From the NCBI RefSeq assembly GCF_003315035.1, contig NZ_QNRE01000004.1, forward strand, positions 310,001-374,000: a stretch of 64,000 bases of DNA, read 5' to 3'. Of this stretch, positions 8,685 through 16,391 are shown piece by piece (position 1 is the stretch's first letter; each line of letters starts with the position of its first letter). Made by a program: the position numbers and the translations under genes. Origin of the DNA: Nocardia puris (GTDB taxonomy: Bacteria > Actinomycetota > Actinomycetes > Mycobacteriales > Mycobacteriaceae). The notes under the pieces are model-generated. The model ran no database searches. It had not been told where the DNA came from and saw only the letters and a program-made list of their open reading frames with translations.

Positions 8685-8780
8685 AAAAAAGCACGCACGC
8701 TTGCATTTTTTCTACGGCGCTGCGATCCTGGGTCACACCTGGCACACACGGGGGTGTGCCGTGATCGGCAAGGGATTCTG

Positions 8781-9572
8781 ATGGCTGACCTCGAGACGTT
8801 GCTCGCCGATTTCGCGGGCGAGTGCGCGGACCTGGAACGGCTCGTCGCGCCGCTGCCCGCGGCCCAGTGGGCCCGGTCCACACCGGCGCCCGGCTGGACC
8901 ATCGCGCACCAGATCGCCCATCTGACCTGGACCGACGAGGTGTCGGCGATCGCCGCCTCGGATGCGGAGAAATTCGGCGTGCTGGTCGCCGAGGCCGCCC
9001 CCAAGGCCCTGACCTTCGTCGACGAGGCGGCCGAGGAGATGGCCGCCATCCCGCCCGCCGACCTCCTGGAACGCTGGCGCGCCGGGCGCGCGCGGCTCAT
9101 CGAGACGCTGCGCGCGGTGCCCGCGGGCGTCAAGCTGCCCTGGTTCGGCCCGCCGATGAGCCCGGCCTCGATGATCACCGCCCGCATCATGGAGAACTGG
9201 GCGCACGGGCAGGACGTCGCCGACGCGCTCGGCATGCGGCGCGAGCCCACCCACCGGCTGCGGAACGTGGCCCACATCGGCGTGCGGACCAGGAACTTCG
9301 CGTATTCGGTGCGCGGGAAGACGCCGCCCGCCGAGGAGTTCCGGGTGGAGCTCACCGCGCCCGACGGCAGCGTGTGGACCTGGGGGCCGGAGGACGCGGC
9401 GCAGCGGGTGAGCGGGCCGGCGCTGGACTTCTGCCTGCTCGTCACGCAGCGCAGGCACCCTGACGACCTGGCGCTGGACGTGGTGGGCGCCGACGCGGCG
9501 GAGTGGTTGAGCATCGCCCAGGCGTTCGCCGGGCCGACGGGCGCCGGACGCACCGCGGGCCAATTCGCCTGA
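8781..9572 (+). CDS. TIGR03084 family metal-binding protein (mycothiol maleylpyruvate isomerase-like, DinB fold)
   Basis: A 263-residue protein of the DinB/mycothiol-dependent maleylpyruvate isomerase-like superfamily, close to TIGR03084. Family features visible are [24 protein letters not shown] near the N-terminus, with two His residues that would be metal ligands, and the third-helix motif [16 protein letters not shown]-terminal SCP2-like or small domain follows. Such proteins probably catalyse mycothiol-linked thiol transfers; the true substrate is unknown. The longer frame starts at 8754, but ATG 8781 is preferred because AAGGGA lies 6 nt upstream and homology begins at [11 protein letters not shown]. 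Confidence 0.85.
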   Translation: MADLETLLADFAGECADLERLVAPLPAAQWARSTPAPGWTIAHQIAHLTWTDEVSAIAASDAEKFGVLVAEAAPKALTFVDEAAEEMAAIPPADLLERWRAGRARLIETLRAVPAGVKLPWFGPPMSPASMITARIMENWAHGQDVADALGMRREPTHRLRNVAHIGVRTRNFAYSVRGKTPPAEEFRVELTAPDGSVWTWGPEDAAQRVSGPALDFCLLVTQRRHPDDLALDVVGADAAEWLSIAQAFAGPTGAGRTAGQFA

Positions 9573-9988
9573 ATATTGGGCGCGGCCTGAAGGTGAGCGA
9601 CACCTGAATGTTCAGCACCCGGCCAGAGCAACGAATACCCGCCCCGAACAGCGAGCACCCGGCCGGACGAGACGCCCGGCCGGGTTCACCCGACCCGATT
9701 CGGTAGCTTCGGGAGCGGGCGAGCGCCACACTTGGGTGCGCCGTTCGTGTCGACGGCCGGACGCCGTTGGCCGGGTGTCTCATGGTGGCAGTCGAGAATG
9801 ACGCTCGCCAGCTACATGCGTTTTACCCGTTCGTCAGCGCGCGGAAACATCCACCGGCCGGTGGAATGTGATCCTGCTCCCAGCGAGGGGGCGCGTTCCG
9901 GGGCCGCGACCTAAACTGGACAAGCGTACGGCTTCCATCGGTGCGGGCCGTCGCCGTGCAGGCAGCTACGCGGAGGAAGGAACGCATC
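9573..9988. other. 416-bp non-coding gap
   Basis: No convincing gene is present. The left part has two copies of CACCCGGCC, one within a 9-bp hairpin (9658-9684). A 60-codon frame at 9732-9914 lacks a ribosome site and a coding look. The right end leads into the ribosome site of the gene at 9989. Confidence 0.55.
9658..9684 (+). terminator. terminator after the TIGR03084-like gene
   Basis: A perfect 9-bp stem CCCGGCCGG / CCGGCCGGG with a 9-nt loop lies 86 nt after the stop codon. Each arm is nearly self-complementary, so cross-pairing is possible. Confidence 0.5.
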
Positions 9989-10708
9989 GTGACAGCACAC
10001 AACCCGGCTCAGGTCGTGCGCCTCGGCGCGGTGGTGTTCGCCGGAGCGGCCAGTCTCAGTCTCACGGTCGCCGCCGGTGCCTACGTGGTCAATCAGATGG
10101 CGAGCACCGCGGGTTCCGGTACCCATGTCGCGGCGCCGCCGCAGTCTCCCGGACCGGTTCTGGACAACTTCGCGCCGAATCCCGGCCCGCGCGCGGGCTC
10201 GCCCGTGCTGGTCGCCAACGGTGACCGTTCGCCCGCCGTCTACCAGGCCGCCGTGTACCCGGCGACGCCGGAAGTCGCTGTACCGCAGACGGATTCGGTG
10301 GTCGAGCCGTCGCGTCCCGCAGGTGTGGGCGGCCGGTTCGGCCTCGGCACCACCTATGTCGGCGCGCGCGTCGCCCCGGTGCATACGAACACCGTGGCGT
10401 TCACCGTCGACACCAACGCTTTCTCGGCACTCACCGACATCCTGCTCTCCGAACCCGTGCAGGAGCGCCTCGGCGTGCACATCGACCCGGCCGGGATCAC
10501 CCAGGTCCGCACCGAACTCGACACCCGCAGCGGCGAGATCACCTTCGTGCTGTCCGACGCCAACCTCGGCGAACACGAGGTGCAGTTGCAGCGCAAGCCC
10601 GCCCCGGCCGACGTGCCCGCGCACGCGACGGACCCGTCCGCCGCGCAGCCGCAGGCCGACGCACAATCGCAGGCCACCGCACCCGACGCGGGCACCGTCA
10701 CCCTCTGA
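9989..10708 (+). CDS. hypothetical membrane-anchored or exported protein
   Basis: A 239-residue protein with one N-terminal hydrophobic helix (about residues 10-35, VVFAGAASLSLTVAAGAYVV) and no clear signal-peptidase site. The rest is Pro/Ala-rich and largely extracytoplasmic if the helix is an anchor. A structured middle with ITFVLSDANLGEHEVQLQ precedes a low-complexity tail rich in Ala, Gln and Asp. I do not recognise a family. The GTG 9989 is chosen over the frame start at 9941 because GGAGGAAGGAA lies just upstream. The next gene starts 32 bp downstream on the same strand but seems to have its own promoter. Confidence 0.7.
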   Translation: MTAHNPAQVVRLGAVVFAGAASLSLTVAAGAYVVNQMASTAGSGTHVAAPPQSPGPVLDNFAPNPGPRAGSPVLVANGDRSPAVYQAAVYPATPEVAVPQTDSVVEPSRPAGVGGRFGLGTTYVGARVAPVHTNTVAFTVDTNAFSALTDILLSEPVQERLGVHIDPAGITQVRTELDTRSGEITFVLSDANLGEHEVQLQRKPAPADVPAHATDPSAAQPQADAQSQATAPDAGTVTL

Positions 10709-10727
10709 GTCCGCCCGCGCCGGGCAG

Positions 10728-10733
10728 TAGGGT
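10728..10733 (+). promoter_or_regulatory. -10 element of a leaderless lhgO transcript
   Basis: TAGGGT ends exactly 7 nt before GTG 10741, and no Shine-Dalgarno sequence precedes that codon. In actinobacteria this spacing normally places +1 on the start codon. Confidence 0.45.
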
Positions 10734-10740
10734 CGGCGTC

Positions 10741-11919
10741 GTGTACGACTACTGCGTGATCGGCGGCGGCATCGTCGGCGTGGCGACGGCGCGACGGCTG
10801 CTCGAACGGCACCCAGGTGCGCGTGTGGTGCTGATCGAGAAGGCCGCCGGCCTCGCCGAACACCAGACCGGTCACAACAGCGGTGTGATCCACTCCGGAA
10901 TCTATTACGAGCCGGGCAGTCTCAAGGCCGAGCTGTGCCGCCGCGGCGCCGCGTGGACGAAGGAATTCGCTGCCGCGCAAGGGATTCCGTTTCAAGTATG
11001 CGGAAAGCTGTTGGTAGCTACCGACTCCGGTGAGTACGTGCGGATGCTGGCGCTGCACGAGCGGTCGGTCACCAACGGGGTGGCGGTGGAACTGCTCGAC
11101 GCCGCCGAGCTGGCGCGCCGCGAACCGCGCGTCACCGGCGTCGGCGCGCTGTTCGTCCCCGGAACCGGCATCATCGACTATCGGAAGGTGACGGCGGCAC
11201 TGGCTGCGCGGGTACGCGAGGACGGCGGGGAGATCGTGCTCGGCGCGGAGATCACCGCGATCGACGAGTCCGACGCGTCGGTCACCGTGTCGGGACCGGC
11301 GGGTTCCTGGACCGCGCGCACCCTGGTGGTGTGCGCCGGACTCCAGGCCGACCGGATGGCACGCCTGGCCGGGCTGGACATCGACTTCCGGATCGTGCCG
11401 TTCCGCGGCGAGTACTACCGCCTGCCGCGCGCCCGCGCCGGACTGGTGCGCACACTCATCTATCCGGTGCCGGATCCGAGCCTGCCGTTCCTCGGCGTGC
11501 ACCTGAGCCCGACCATCGACGGTGATCTGACCGTGGGCCCCAACGCGGTGCTCGGCCTGTCCCGCGAGGGCTACCGCAAGGGCAGCGTCGACCTGCGCGA
11601 CGCACGGGACGCGCTGGGCTTCCCCGGTCTGCACCGGGTCGCGCGCACCCACCTGCGCACCGGCGTGCGGGAACTGCGCAATTCGCTGTTCAAGCGCGGC
11701 TACCTGGCCGAGTGCCGCAAATACTGCCCGGAGCTGACCGCGGCGGACCTGCTGCCGCAACCGGCGGGCATCCGGGCGCAGGCGGTGCTGCGCGACGGCA
11801 CGCTGGTGCACGACTTCCTCATCGAGCGCACCCCGCGCTCGGTGCACGTGCTCAACGCGCCCTCCCCGGCGGCGACCTCGGCCGTGCCGATCGCGGAGTA
11901 CCTCGTCGACCGGATCTGA
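10741..11919 (+). CDS. lhgO: L-2-hydroxyglutarate oxidase
   Basis: A 392-residue FAD-dependent oxidase of the DAO family that converts L-2-hydroxyglutarate to 2-oxoglutarate. The Rossmann FAD motif GGGIVGVATARRL occupies residues 8-20. The family-typical substrate-loop sequence GHNSGVIHSGIYYEPGSLKA, CAGLQADRMARLAG, VPFRGEYYRL, FLGVHLSPTIDGDLTVGPNAVL and the final segment near VLNAPSPAATSAVPIAEYL all fit LhgO. It is the length of E. coli LhgO-like enzymes with no extra domain. The GTG start seems to be leaderless, with TAGGGT 7 nt upstream. The next gene lies 134 bp downstream. Confidence 0.93.
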   Translation: MYDYCVIGGGIVGVATARRLLERHPGARVVLIEKAAGLAEHQTGHNSGVIHSGIYYEPGSLKAELCRRGAAWTKEFAAAQGIPFQVCGKLLVATDSGEYVRMLALHERSVTNGVAVELLDAAELARREPRVTGVGALFVPGTGIIDYRKVTAALAARVREDGGEIVLGAEITAIDESDASVTVSGPAGSWTARTLVVCAGLQADRMARLAGLDIDFRIVPFRGEYYRLPRARAGLVRTLIYPVPDPSLPFLGVHLSPTIDGDLTVGPNAVLGLSREGYRKGSVDLRDARDALGFPGLHRVARTHLRTGVRELRNSLFKRGYLAECRKYCPELTAADLLPQPAGIRAQAVLRDGTLVHDFLIERTPRSVHVLNAPSPAATSAVPIAEYLVDRI

Positions 11920-12053
11920 CCGGACCTCGCAGACACCACCAAGCAACCGCCCGGTCGCGATCTGGCAATCGCCGTATCCGAAATCCTGCCAACCCCTCGA
12001 ATAAAGAGGAGAGCTGTAGTACTTTTGTCGCAGCCGTGGAGCAGGGAGGGCCG

Positions 12054-12524
12054 ATGGGCCACATCAAGTACGCGAGTGACGTCGGCGCGCCCGTCGAGGT
12101 GGCGTTCACCTACACGGACAACCACCTCTTCGTGCCCGACTGGATGTTCGGCGTCGCGGCCTTCGAACCGGCCGGGGATCTGGACCGCGGACTCGGCGCG
12201 ACCTTCGCCGCGACGCCGCGCCTGGCACTGTGGCATCCCGAAATCGCTTGCGAGATCACCGAGTACCGCCGCAACGTGGTGATCGGGTATACGCTGCGTG
12301 GGCGGTTGTCGGGAACCCTGACACTGCGCTTCGACCCGCTGGGCTACGGCCGTTCGGTCCTGACCTCCGAGGCGGATTACGCCGCCCCGCGCGGCGTGCT
12401 CGGCCGCCTGTGCGCCGGCGCGGTCGACGCCGCCGTGCGCTCGGCGCTACGTCGCACCGAGGCTCAATTGCGAAGGGAGATAGAGGAATTCCACGGAACC
12501 GATCTTGTCGGTCGGATTGCGTAA
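12054..12524 (+). CDS. SRPBCC family protein
   Basis: A 156-residue START/polyketide-cyclase-like (SRPBCC) protein. The N-terminal strand MGHIKYASDVGAPVEVAFTY, the W/P loop FVPDWMFGV, central strands and the long C-terminal helix (about residues 105-148, CAGAVDAAVRSALRRTEAQL) fit this lipid- or hydrophobe-binding fold. Ligand and role are unknown. The frame is open upstream to 11712, overlapping lhgO, but ATG 12054 has GCAGGGAGGG just before it. Its stop codon TAA (12522-12524) is also the first part of the candidate -10 box for rnhA. Confidence 0.82.
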   Translation: MGHIKYASDVGAPVEVAFTYTDNHLFVPDWMFGVAAFEPAGDLDRGLGATFAATPRLALWHPEIACEITEYRRNVVIGYTLRGRLSGTLTLRFDPLGYGRSVLTSEADYAAPRGVLGRLCAGAVDAAVRSALRRTEAQLRREIEEFHGTDLVGRIA

Positions 12525-12527
12525 GGT
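12522..12527 (+). promoter_or_regulatory. -10 element of a possible leaderless rnhA transcript
   Basis: TAAGGT, which includes the TAA stop of the SRPBCC gene, ends 7 nt before ATG 12535. The AAGG could alternatively be a weak ribosome site for a read-through transcript. Confidence 0.4.
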
Positions 12528-12534
12528 GCGTGCC

Positions 12535-13113
12535 ATGATCATCGTGAGCACCGACGGATCCTGCCTGCGCAATCCCGGCGGCGCCATCGGCTGGGCCTGG
12601 GTCGACCACCAAGGCGGTGGCGCCCGCAGCGGCGGCGCCGCGGCGGGGACGAACCAGATCGCCGAGCTGCGCGCGATCCTCGAGGCCGTGCTCGACCACC
12701 CCGGCCCCGAACCCCTACTCATCGAAAGCGATTCGCTCTACGCCATCAAATGCGCGTCGGAGTGGATCGCGGGCTGGCGGATCAACGGCTGGCGTACGTC
12801 CTCGGGCGGCGCGGTGAAGAACGTCGAGCTCATCAAGCAGATCGACCACGCCATCGCGAGCCGCCCCGGCCCCGTCCGCTTCCGCTGGGTGCGCGGGCAC
12901 GTGGGCAACTACTTCAACGAACAGGCCGACGCGCTGGCCGGCGAGGCCGCGCGCAAGGCCGCCGCGGGCGCGGTGGGCGGCGTCGAGACCACCGAACCCG
13001 TCGCCGAGGCCGCACCCGAAGCGGCGGCGACCACCGCGCCATCCACAGCCACCGGGCCGCGGGCCTCGGGGAAGGCGGTCGCGTCGGCGTCTCAGAGCCT
13101 GACCTTGTTCTGA
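12535..13113 (+). CDS. rnhA: ribonuclease HI
   Basis: A 192-residue RNase HI that cleaves the RNA strand of RNA-DNA hybrids. The DEDD metal-binding residues are visible: Asp in VSTDGS (residue 7), Glu in AELRAILE, Asp in IESDSLYAI and Asp in NEQADALAGEAA. The substrate-handling stretch WIAGWRINGWRTSSG is present. A low-complexity Ala/Thr/Glu-rich tail of about 45 residues follows the catalytic domain and is not part of the fold. The longer frame starts at 12505, but ATG 12535 fits the family's N-terminus. A large hairpin follows the gene. Confidence 0.93.
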   Translation: MIIVSTDGSCLRNPGGAIGWAWVDHQGGGARSGGAAAGTNQIAELRAILEAVLDHPGPEPLLIESDSLYAIKCASEWIAGWRINGWRTSSGGAVKNVELIKQIDHAIASRPGPVRFRWVRGHVGNYFNEQADALAGEAARKAAAGAVGGVETTEPVAEAAPEAAATTAPSTATGPRASGKAVASASQSLTLF

Positions 13114-13152
13114 GCGCCGCGCGCGAGCGCAGGTAGGACCGCCCGAAGAAGA

Positions 13153-13190
13153 GACCTCCGGCGGTGGGACTGGGCCCACCGCCGGAGGTC
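13153..13190. terminator. strong bidirectional terminator between rnhA and the Mce-associated gene
   Basis: A 16-bp perfect stem (GACCTCCGGCGGTGGG and its complement) with a 6-nt loop, followed by TTT on the plus strand, lies between two convergent genes. Confidence 0.85.
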
Positions 13191-13204
13191 TTTCGGAACG
13201 AACG

Positions 13205-13996
13205 TCAGTTACCGGGCTGCTGCTGCGGCTGCTCGGTCGGCGCGGGCTGCTCGCCCGGCGCCGGGGTCTCGGCCGGCGCACCCGGCAGGCCCGTGCCCAT
13301 CCCGCGCAGCATCGGCGAATCCAGCTTCGCGACCTTCCAGCGGCCGTTCTCGTGGCGCATGTCCGCGATGATCACCACGAACTGCCGGTCCGGCTGCGGC
13401 TGGCTGAAGTTGGTGCGGAACTGCGTCAGGGTGACCAGCACCTTCGCCTCCGACGTGTCGCCGGACTGGTAGCCGCACTGCACGTCGTCGACCCAGGACT
13501 TGACCTGGGCCTGGTTCATGGCGTCGGCCAGCGCGGTGGTGGCGTCACCGAACTCCTGCAGGAACTCGCCGGTGGAATCGTTCTTGACCTTGTCGAAGTA
13601 GGCCTGCAGGTTGTTCGCGTAGTCGTACTCCGACACGGTGCGACCGAACGCGCAGCCGGCAGCCGTGGCCTCGCGCACCGCCGCCAGCTCGTCCTTCTTC
13701 TGCTGGGCCTGCATATAGAACGCCACGACGGCGGTCACGGCCGCTACGAGCAGGATTCCGGCCACGAACGCCGCGATCACCGGCAGCAGGTTCGACCTGC
13801 CCTCGTTCGCGCTCGGCGCGGGCGCCGCGGCGGGCTGCCCGGTCTTCTTCTTCGAGTCGTCGCCGGACTTCGCCGACTCGCCCCCGGTCTTCGCGGCCTC
13901 GTCGGTCTTCGCCTCGGCCGCGGCGGGCGCCTTGTCGAGTTCGATCTTCTCGGTGGCTTCGGCGTCCTTCTTGGCGTCGGCGTCGTCGGTGGACAT
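13205..13996 (-). CDS. Mce-associated membrane protein
   Basis: A 263-residue protein of the Mce-associated (Mas/Mam) type found after mce operons. A highly charged Lys/Glu/Ala-rich cytoplasmic N-terminus of about 75 residues precedes one transmembrane helix (LLPVIAAFVAGILLVAAVTA). An extracytoplasmic NTF2-like domain then contains YDYANNLQAYFDKVKNDSTG and ends in a Pro/Gln-rich tail. Such proteins are thought to stabilise or assist Mce complexes. The ATG 13996 (MSTDDADAK) has AGGA 7 nt upstream and is preferred to 14011. A hairpin separates it from mceF, so its expression may differ from the operon. Confidence 0.85.
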   Translation of the reverse strand: MSTDDADAKKDAEATEKIELDKAPAAAEAKTDEAAKTGGESAKSGDDSKKKTGQPAAAPAPSANEGRSNLLPVIAAFVAGILLVAAVTAVVAFYMQAQQKKDELAAVREATAAGCAFGRTVSEYDYANNLQAYFDKVKNDSTGEFLQEFGDATTALADAMNQAQVKSWVDDVQCGYQSGDTSEAKVLVTLTQFRTNFSQPQPDRQFVVIIADMRHENGRWKVAKLDSPMLRGMGTGLPGAPAETPAPGEQPAPTEQPQQQPGN

Positions 13997-14089
13997 CGAT
14001 AAATCCTGCACTTTCCCGGCGCGCGAGCGCGCCGAATCGGCTGTCCGGCCCGGGCGTGCGGGCCGTCACATGTTCCGTGGGCGAGTATG

Positions 14090-14118
14090 CCGGGCCGAGG
14101 TGAACCACCTCGGCCCGG
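14090..14118 (-). terminator. hairpin between mceF and the Mce-associated gene
   Basis: A 13-bp perfect stem with loop AAC starts 7 nt after the mceF stop on the minus strand. It would end or attenuate the eight-gene mce transcript before the Mce-associated gene. Confidence 0.7.
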
Positions 14119-14124
14119 GTGCGC

Positions 14125-15291
14125 TCACCGAACCGGCGGAAGGGTCCGCTCGTTGGGGTCCACACCCGGCGGCATCTGCGCGCCGTTGTTCGGCACATCC
14201 GGGCGCGGAGCGTTCGCCGCGCCGCGGATCAACTGTCCCGGAGGCGGATTCACGCAGTAGTTCCAGCGCGGCAGCGTGCCGTCCTGCACGACCTCGTTGC
14301 GGATCATCGGGGTCTCGAAGGTGCAGTAGGGCCGCGGCCAGATGTCGATCACGGCGTGGAACTCGTTGTCGTGCGCCGGTACGCCGAGCGCCTCGGCGCC
14401 CACGGCCAGCGAGGGGAACAGCGCCCGCAGCGCGGGCAAGCGCAGCTGCGCGGCCCGGGTGATCACCACGAAGTTGGTGGCCAGGCTGGTGATCGGATCG
14501 CTGGTGGTGTCGAGCACCGCGCCCAGGCTGGCCAGCTGGCCCGGCGCCGCGTCGAGCACGCTCTGCAGCTCGGCGTTGGCGGCGTTGAACTGCTCGAACA
14601 ACACACCGGAGTTGCTGGTCAGGGTGGCCAGATCCGGCTGGGCCATGGACGTGGTGTTGGTGATGGTCTGCAGGTTCGTGATCAGGCTGGTCGTCTGCGG
14701 CAGCAGCGAATGCAGGCCGGCCGTGGCCAGGCTGATGCCGTTGACCAGGCCGCGCAGCTGATCCGGGCCGCCGCTGAGCGCGATGTCCAGCTCGTCCAGG
14801 ATGACGGCGAACTTGTCCGGGTCCACCTGGTCGAACAGGGCGCTGGTGTTGTCCAGCACCGACCACACCGGCGTCGGCGTCTTGACGACCTCGGGGTCGA
14901 ACTCGATCACCGCGCCGTCGGACAGGTAGGGCCCGTCCTCGGTGCCGGGACGGAAGTCCATGTACTGCTCACCGGCGGCCGACAGCGCCTGCACCGCGAC
15001 CGCGGTCTGGACCGGGATCCGGTAGGTGCTGTCGATCTCGGCCTTGGCCGCGATGGACTGGCCGCGGTCGACCAGCTCGATCGCGGTGACCTTGCCGACG
15101 CGGTAGCCGCGCAACGTCACGTCGTTGCCCGGCTGCAAACCGCCGGACCGGTCCAGGTTCACCGTCACCGTGTAGGTCGAGCGCAGCGGATTCACCCGCA
15201 TCACGCTGACCAGCAGGTAGGACGCGCCCAGGATCAGGATGAGCACCAGGCCGATCCCCGACAGCACCAACTTGTTGCGCAGGATGCTCAT
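14125..15291 (-). CDS. mceF: MCE family protein MceF
   Basis: A 388-residue substrate-binding subunit at the sixth position of the mce operon. An N-terminal membrane anchor (KLVLSGIGLVLILILGASYLL) precedes the MCE/MlaD domain with the typical DVTLRGYRVGKVTAIEL. A long helical tunnel-forming region follows, then a Pro/Arg-rich C-terminal end. Mce proteins A-F form the periplasmic hetero-hexamer that carries lipids to the YrbE permease. The start ATG overlaps the mceE stop (ATGA at 15291-15288), indicating translational coupling. The lipid cargo cannot be read from sequence. Confidence 0.93.
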   Translation of the reverse strand: MSILRNKLVLSGIGLVLILILGASYLLVSVMRVNPLRSTYTVTVNLDRSGGLQPGNDVTLRGYRVGKVTAIELVDRGQSIAAKAEIDSTYRIPVQTAVAVQALSAAGEQYMDFRPGTEDGPYLSDGAVIEFDPEVVKTPTPVWSVLDNTSALFDQVDPDKFAVILDELDIALSGGPDQLRGLVNGISLATAGLHSLLPQTTSLITNLQTITNTTSMAQPDLATLTSNSGVLFEQFNAANAELQSVLDAAPGQLASLGAVLDTTSDPITSLATNFVVITRAAQLRLPALRALFPSLAVGAEALGVPAHDNEFHAVIDIWPRPYCTFETPMIRNEVVQDGTLPRWNYCVNPPPGQLIRGAANAPRPDVPNNGAQMPPGVDPNERTLPPVR

Positions 15292-16391
15292 CGGTGGCCG
15301 CCTTCCACTCGCTGCTGCACGAGTTGCAGCACCTGAATGAGGCTGCCCGCCATGTCCTGAAGGTCTTCCAGGTTCTGGAGCCTGCCGTGCCGCGGATCGG
15401 TCAGCGCGCTCAGATCCAGGTGGGTCGCCGTCGCGAAGACCGCGAAGCTGCGGCCGCGGAAGGTGGCGTCGACCTTCGGGCGGATCGTGTGCAGGCGGTC
15501 CAGCAGCACGCCGAACTGATCACCGGTCTGGGCGATGGCATTCATCAGCTGATGGGTGTTCTCCAGCAGCGCGGCCAGATCCTCGGTCGAGGTGTTGGCG
15601 TAGTCGCCCAGCGCCGCGCTGGTGGTGGACAGTCTGGTCAGCAGATCGCCGATGGCCCGGTTGTTCTCGGCGATCGCGCCGATCATCTGCGGCAGCGTGT
15701 CGGCCACCTGGCCGAGTTCGCCGCGGCGCGACTCCAGCGTGTCGGCCAGCGTGCCGAACTGCGAGAGCACGCTGTCGACCCGGGCGGAATTGTCGTTGAG
15801 GCTGCCGATCACCCCGGTCATCTGGGAGAGCAGGTGCCCGACCTGTTCGCCGCGACCGCCCACGATCGAGTCCAGCTCGGAGGTGAGCTGGGTCAGCGAG
15901 GCGATACCGCCGCCGTTGAACAGCATCGACACCGAGATGAGCAACTGCTCGACGGTGGCGCCCGCCGAGGTCTCGTCGATGGTGAGGGTGTCGCCGTTCT
16001 CCAGAATCGACGCGTCGGTCGGCTGCTGCGGTTTGGACAGCGCGATGAACACGTCGCCGAGGGGAGTGGCCTGGCGCAGTTCGGCCGTGCTGCCTCGGGG
16101 CAACTCGATGCTGGTGCTGATGCTCATATCGACGATGGCCTGGAAGTTCTCGGTCCTGATGTCGGTGACCACACCGACATCGGAGCCGCCGATCTTCACC
16201 TTGGCCTGGTCGGGCAGGTTCAGCGCGTTGTCGAAGACGGCGTGCAACGTGTACGTCTCACCCGACTGCCCCGGCTTGGGCAGCGGCAGATCCTCCACGG
16301 TGAAGCCACATCCGGAGGTGAGGGCGAGCCCGGCCACCGCGGCGGTGGCCACCAGCGCCCTGCGTGCCTTGATCGTCATGCGGTCCGTCAT
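15288..16391 (-). CDS. mceE: MCE family lipoprotein MceE
   Basis: A 367-residue lipoprotein subunit of the Mce hexamer (LprK-like). The N-terminus MTDRMTIKARR, a hydrophobic core and LALTSGC give a lipobox-like Cys, followed by the MCE domain with VKIGGSDVGVVTDIRTENFQ and long helices. The open frame extends to 17453 inside mceD, but ATG 16391 overlaps the mceD stop (ATGA) and precedes the signal sequence. ATG 16379 is the alternative. Translational coupling links it to both neighbours. Confidence 0.92.
   Translation of the reverse strand: MTDRMTIKARRALVATAAVAGLALTSGCGFTVEDLPLPKPGQSGETYTLHAVFDNALNLPDQAKVKIGGSDVGVVTDIRTENFQAIVDMSISTSIELPRGSTAELRQATPLGDVFIALSKPQQPTDASILENGDTLTIDETSAGATVEQLLISVSMLFNGGGIASLTQLTSELDSIVGGRGEQVGHLLSQMTGVIGSLNDNSARVDSVLSQFGTLADTLESRRGELGQVADTLPQMIGAIAENNRAIGDLLTRLSTTSAALGDYANTSTEDLAALLENTHQLMNAIAQTGDQFGVLLDRLHTIRPKVDATFRGRSFAVFATATHLDLSALTDPRHGRLQNLEDLQDMAGSLIQVLQLVQQRVEGGHR

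Noticed and set aside
8640..8710. Possible intact tRNA gene
   Set aside because: Only the T arm fits; the 7 nt after it (A-rich) have no 5' acceptor partner and no anticodon or D arm can be drawn.
9732..9914. 60-codon plus-strand frame in the 9573-9988 gap
   Set aside because: No ribosome site, no coding-like codon bias and no recognisable protein features.
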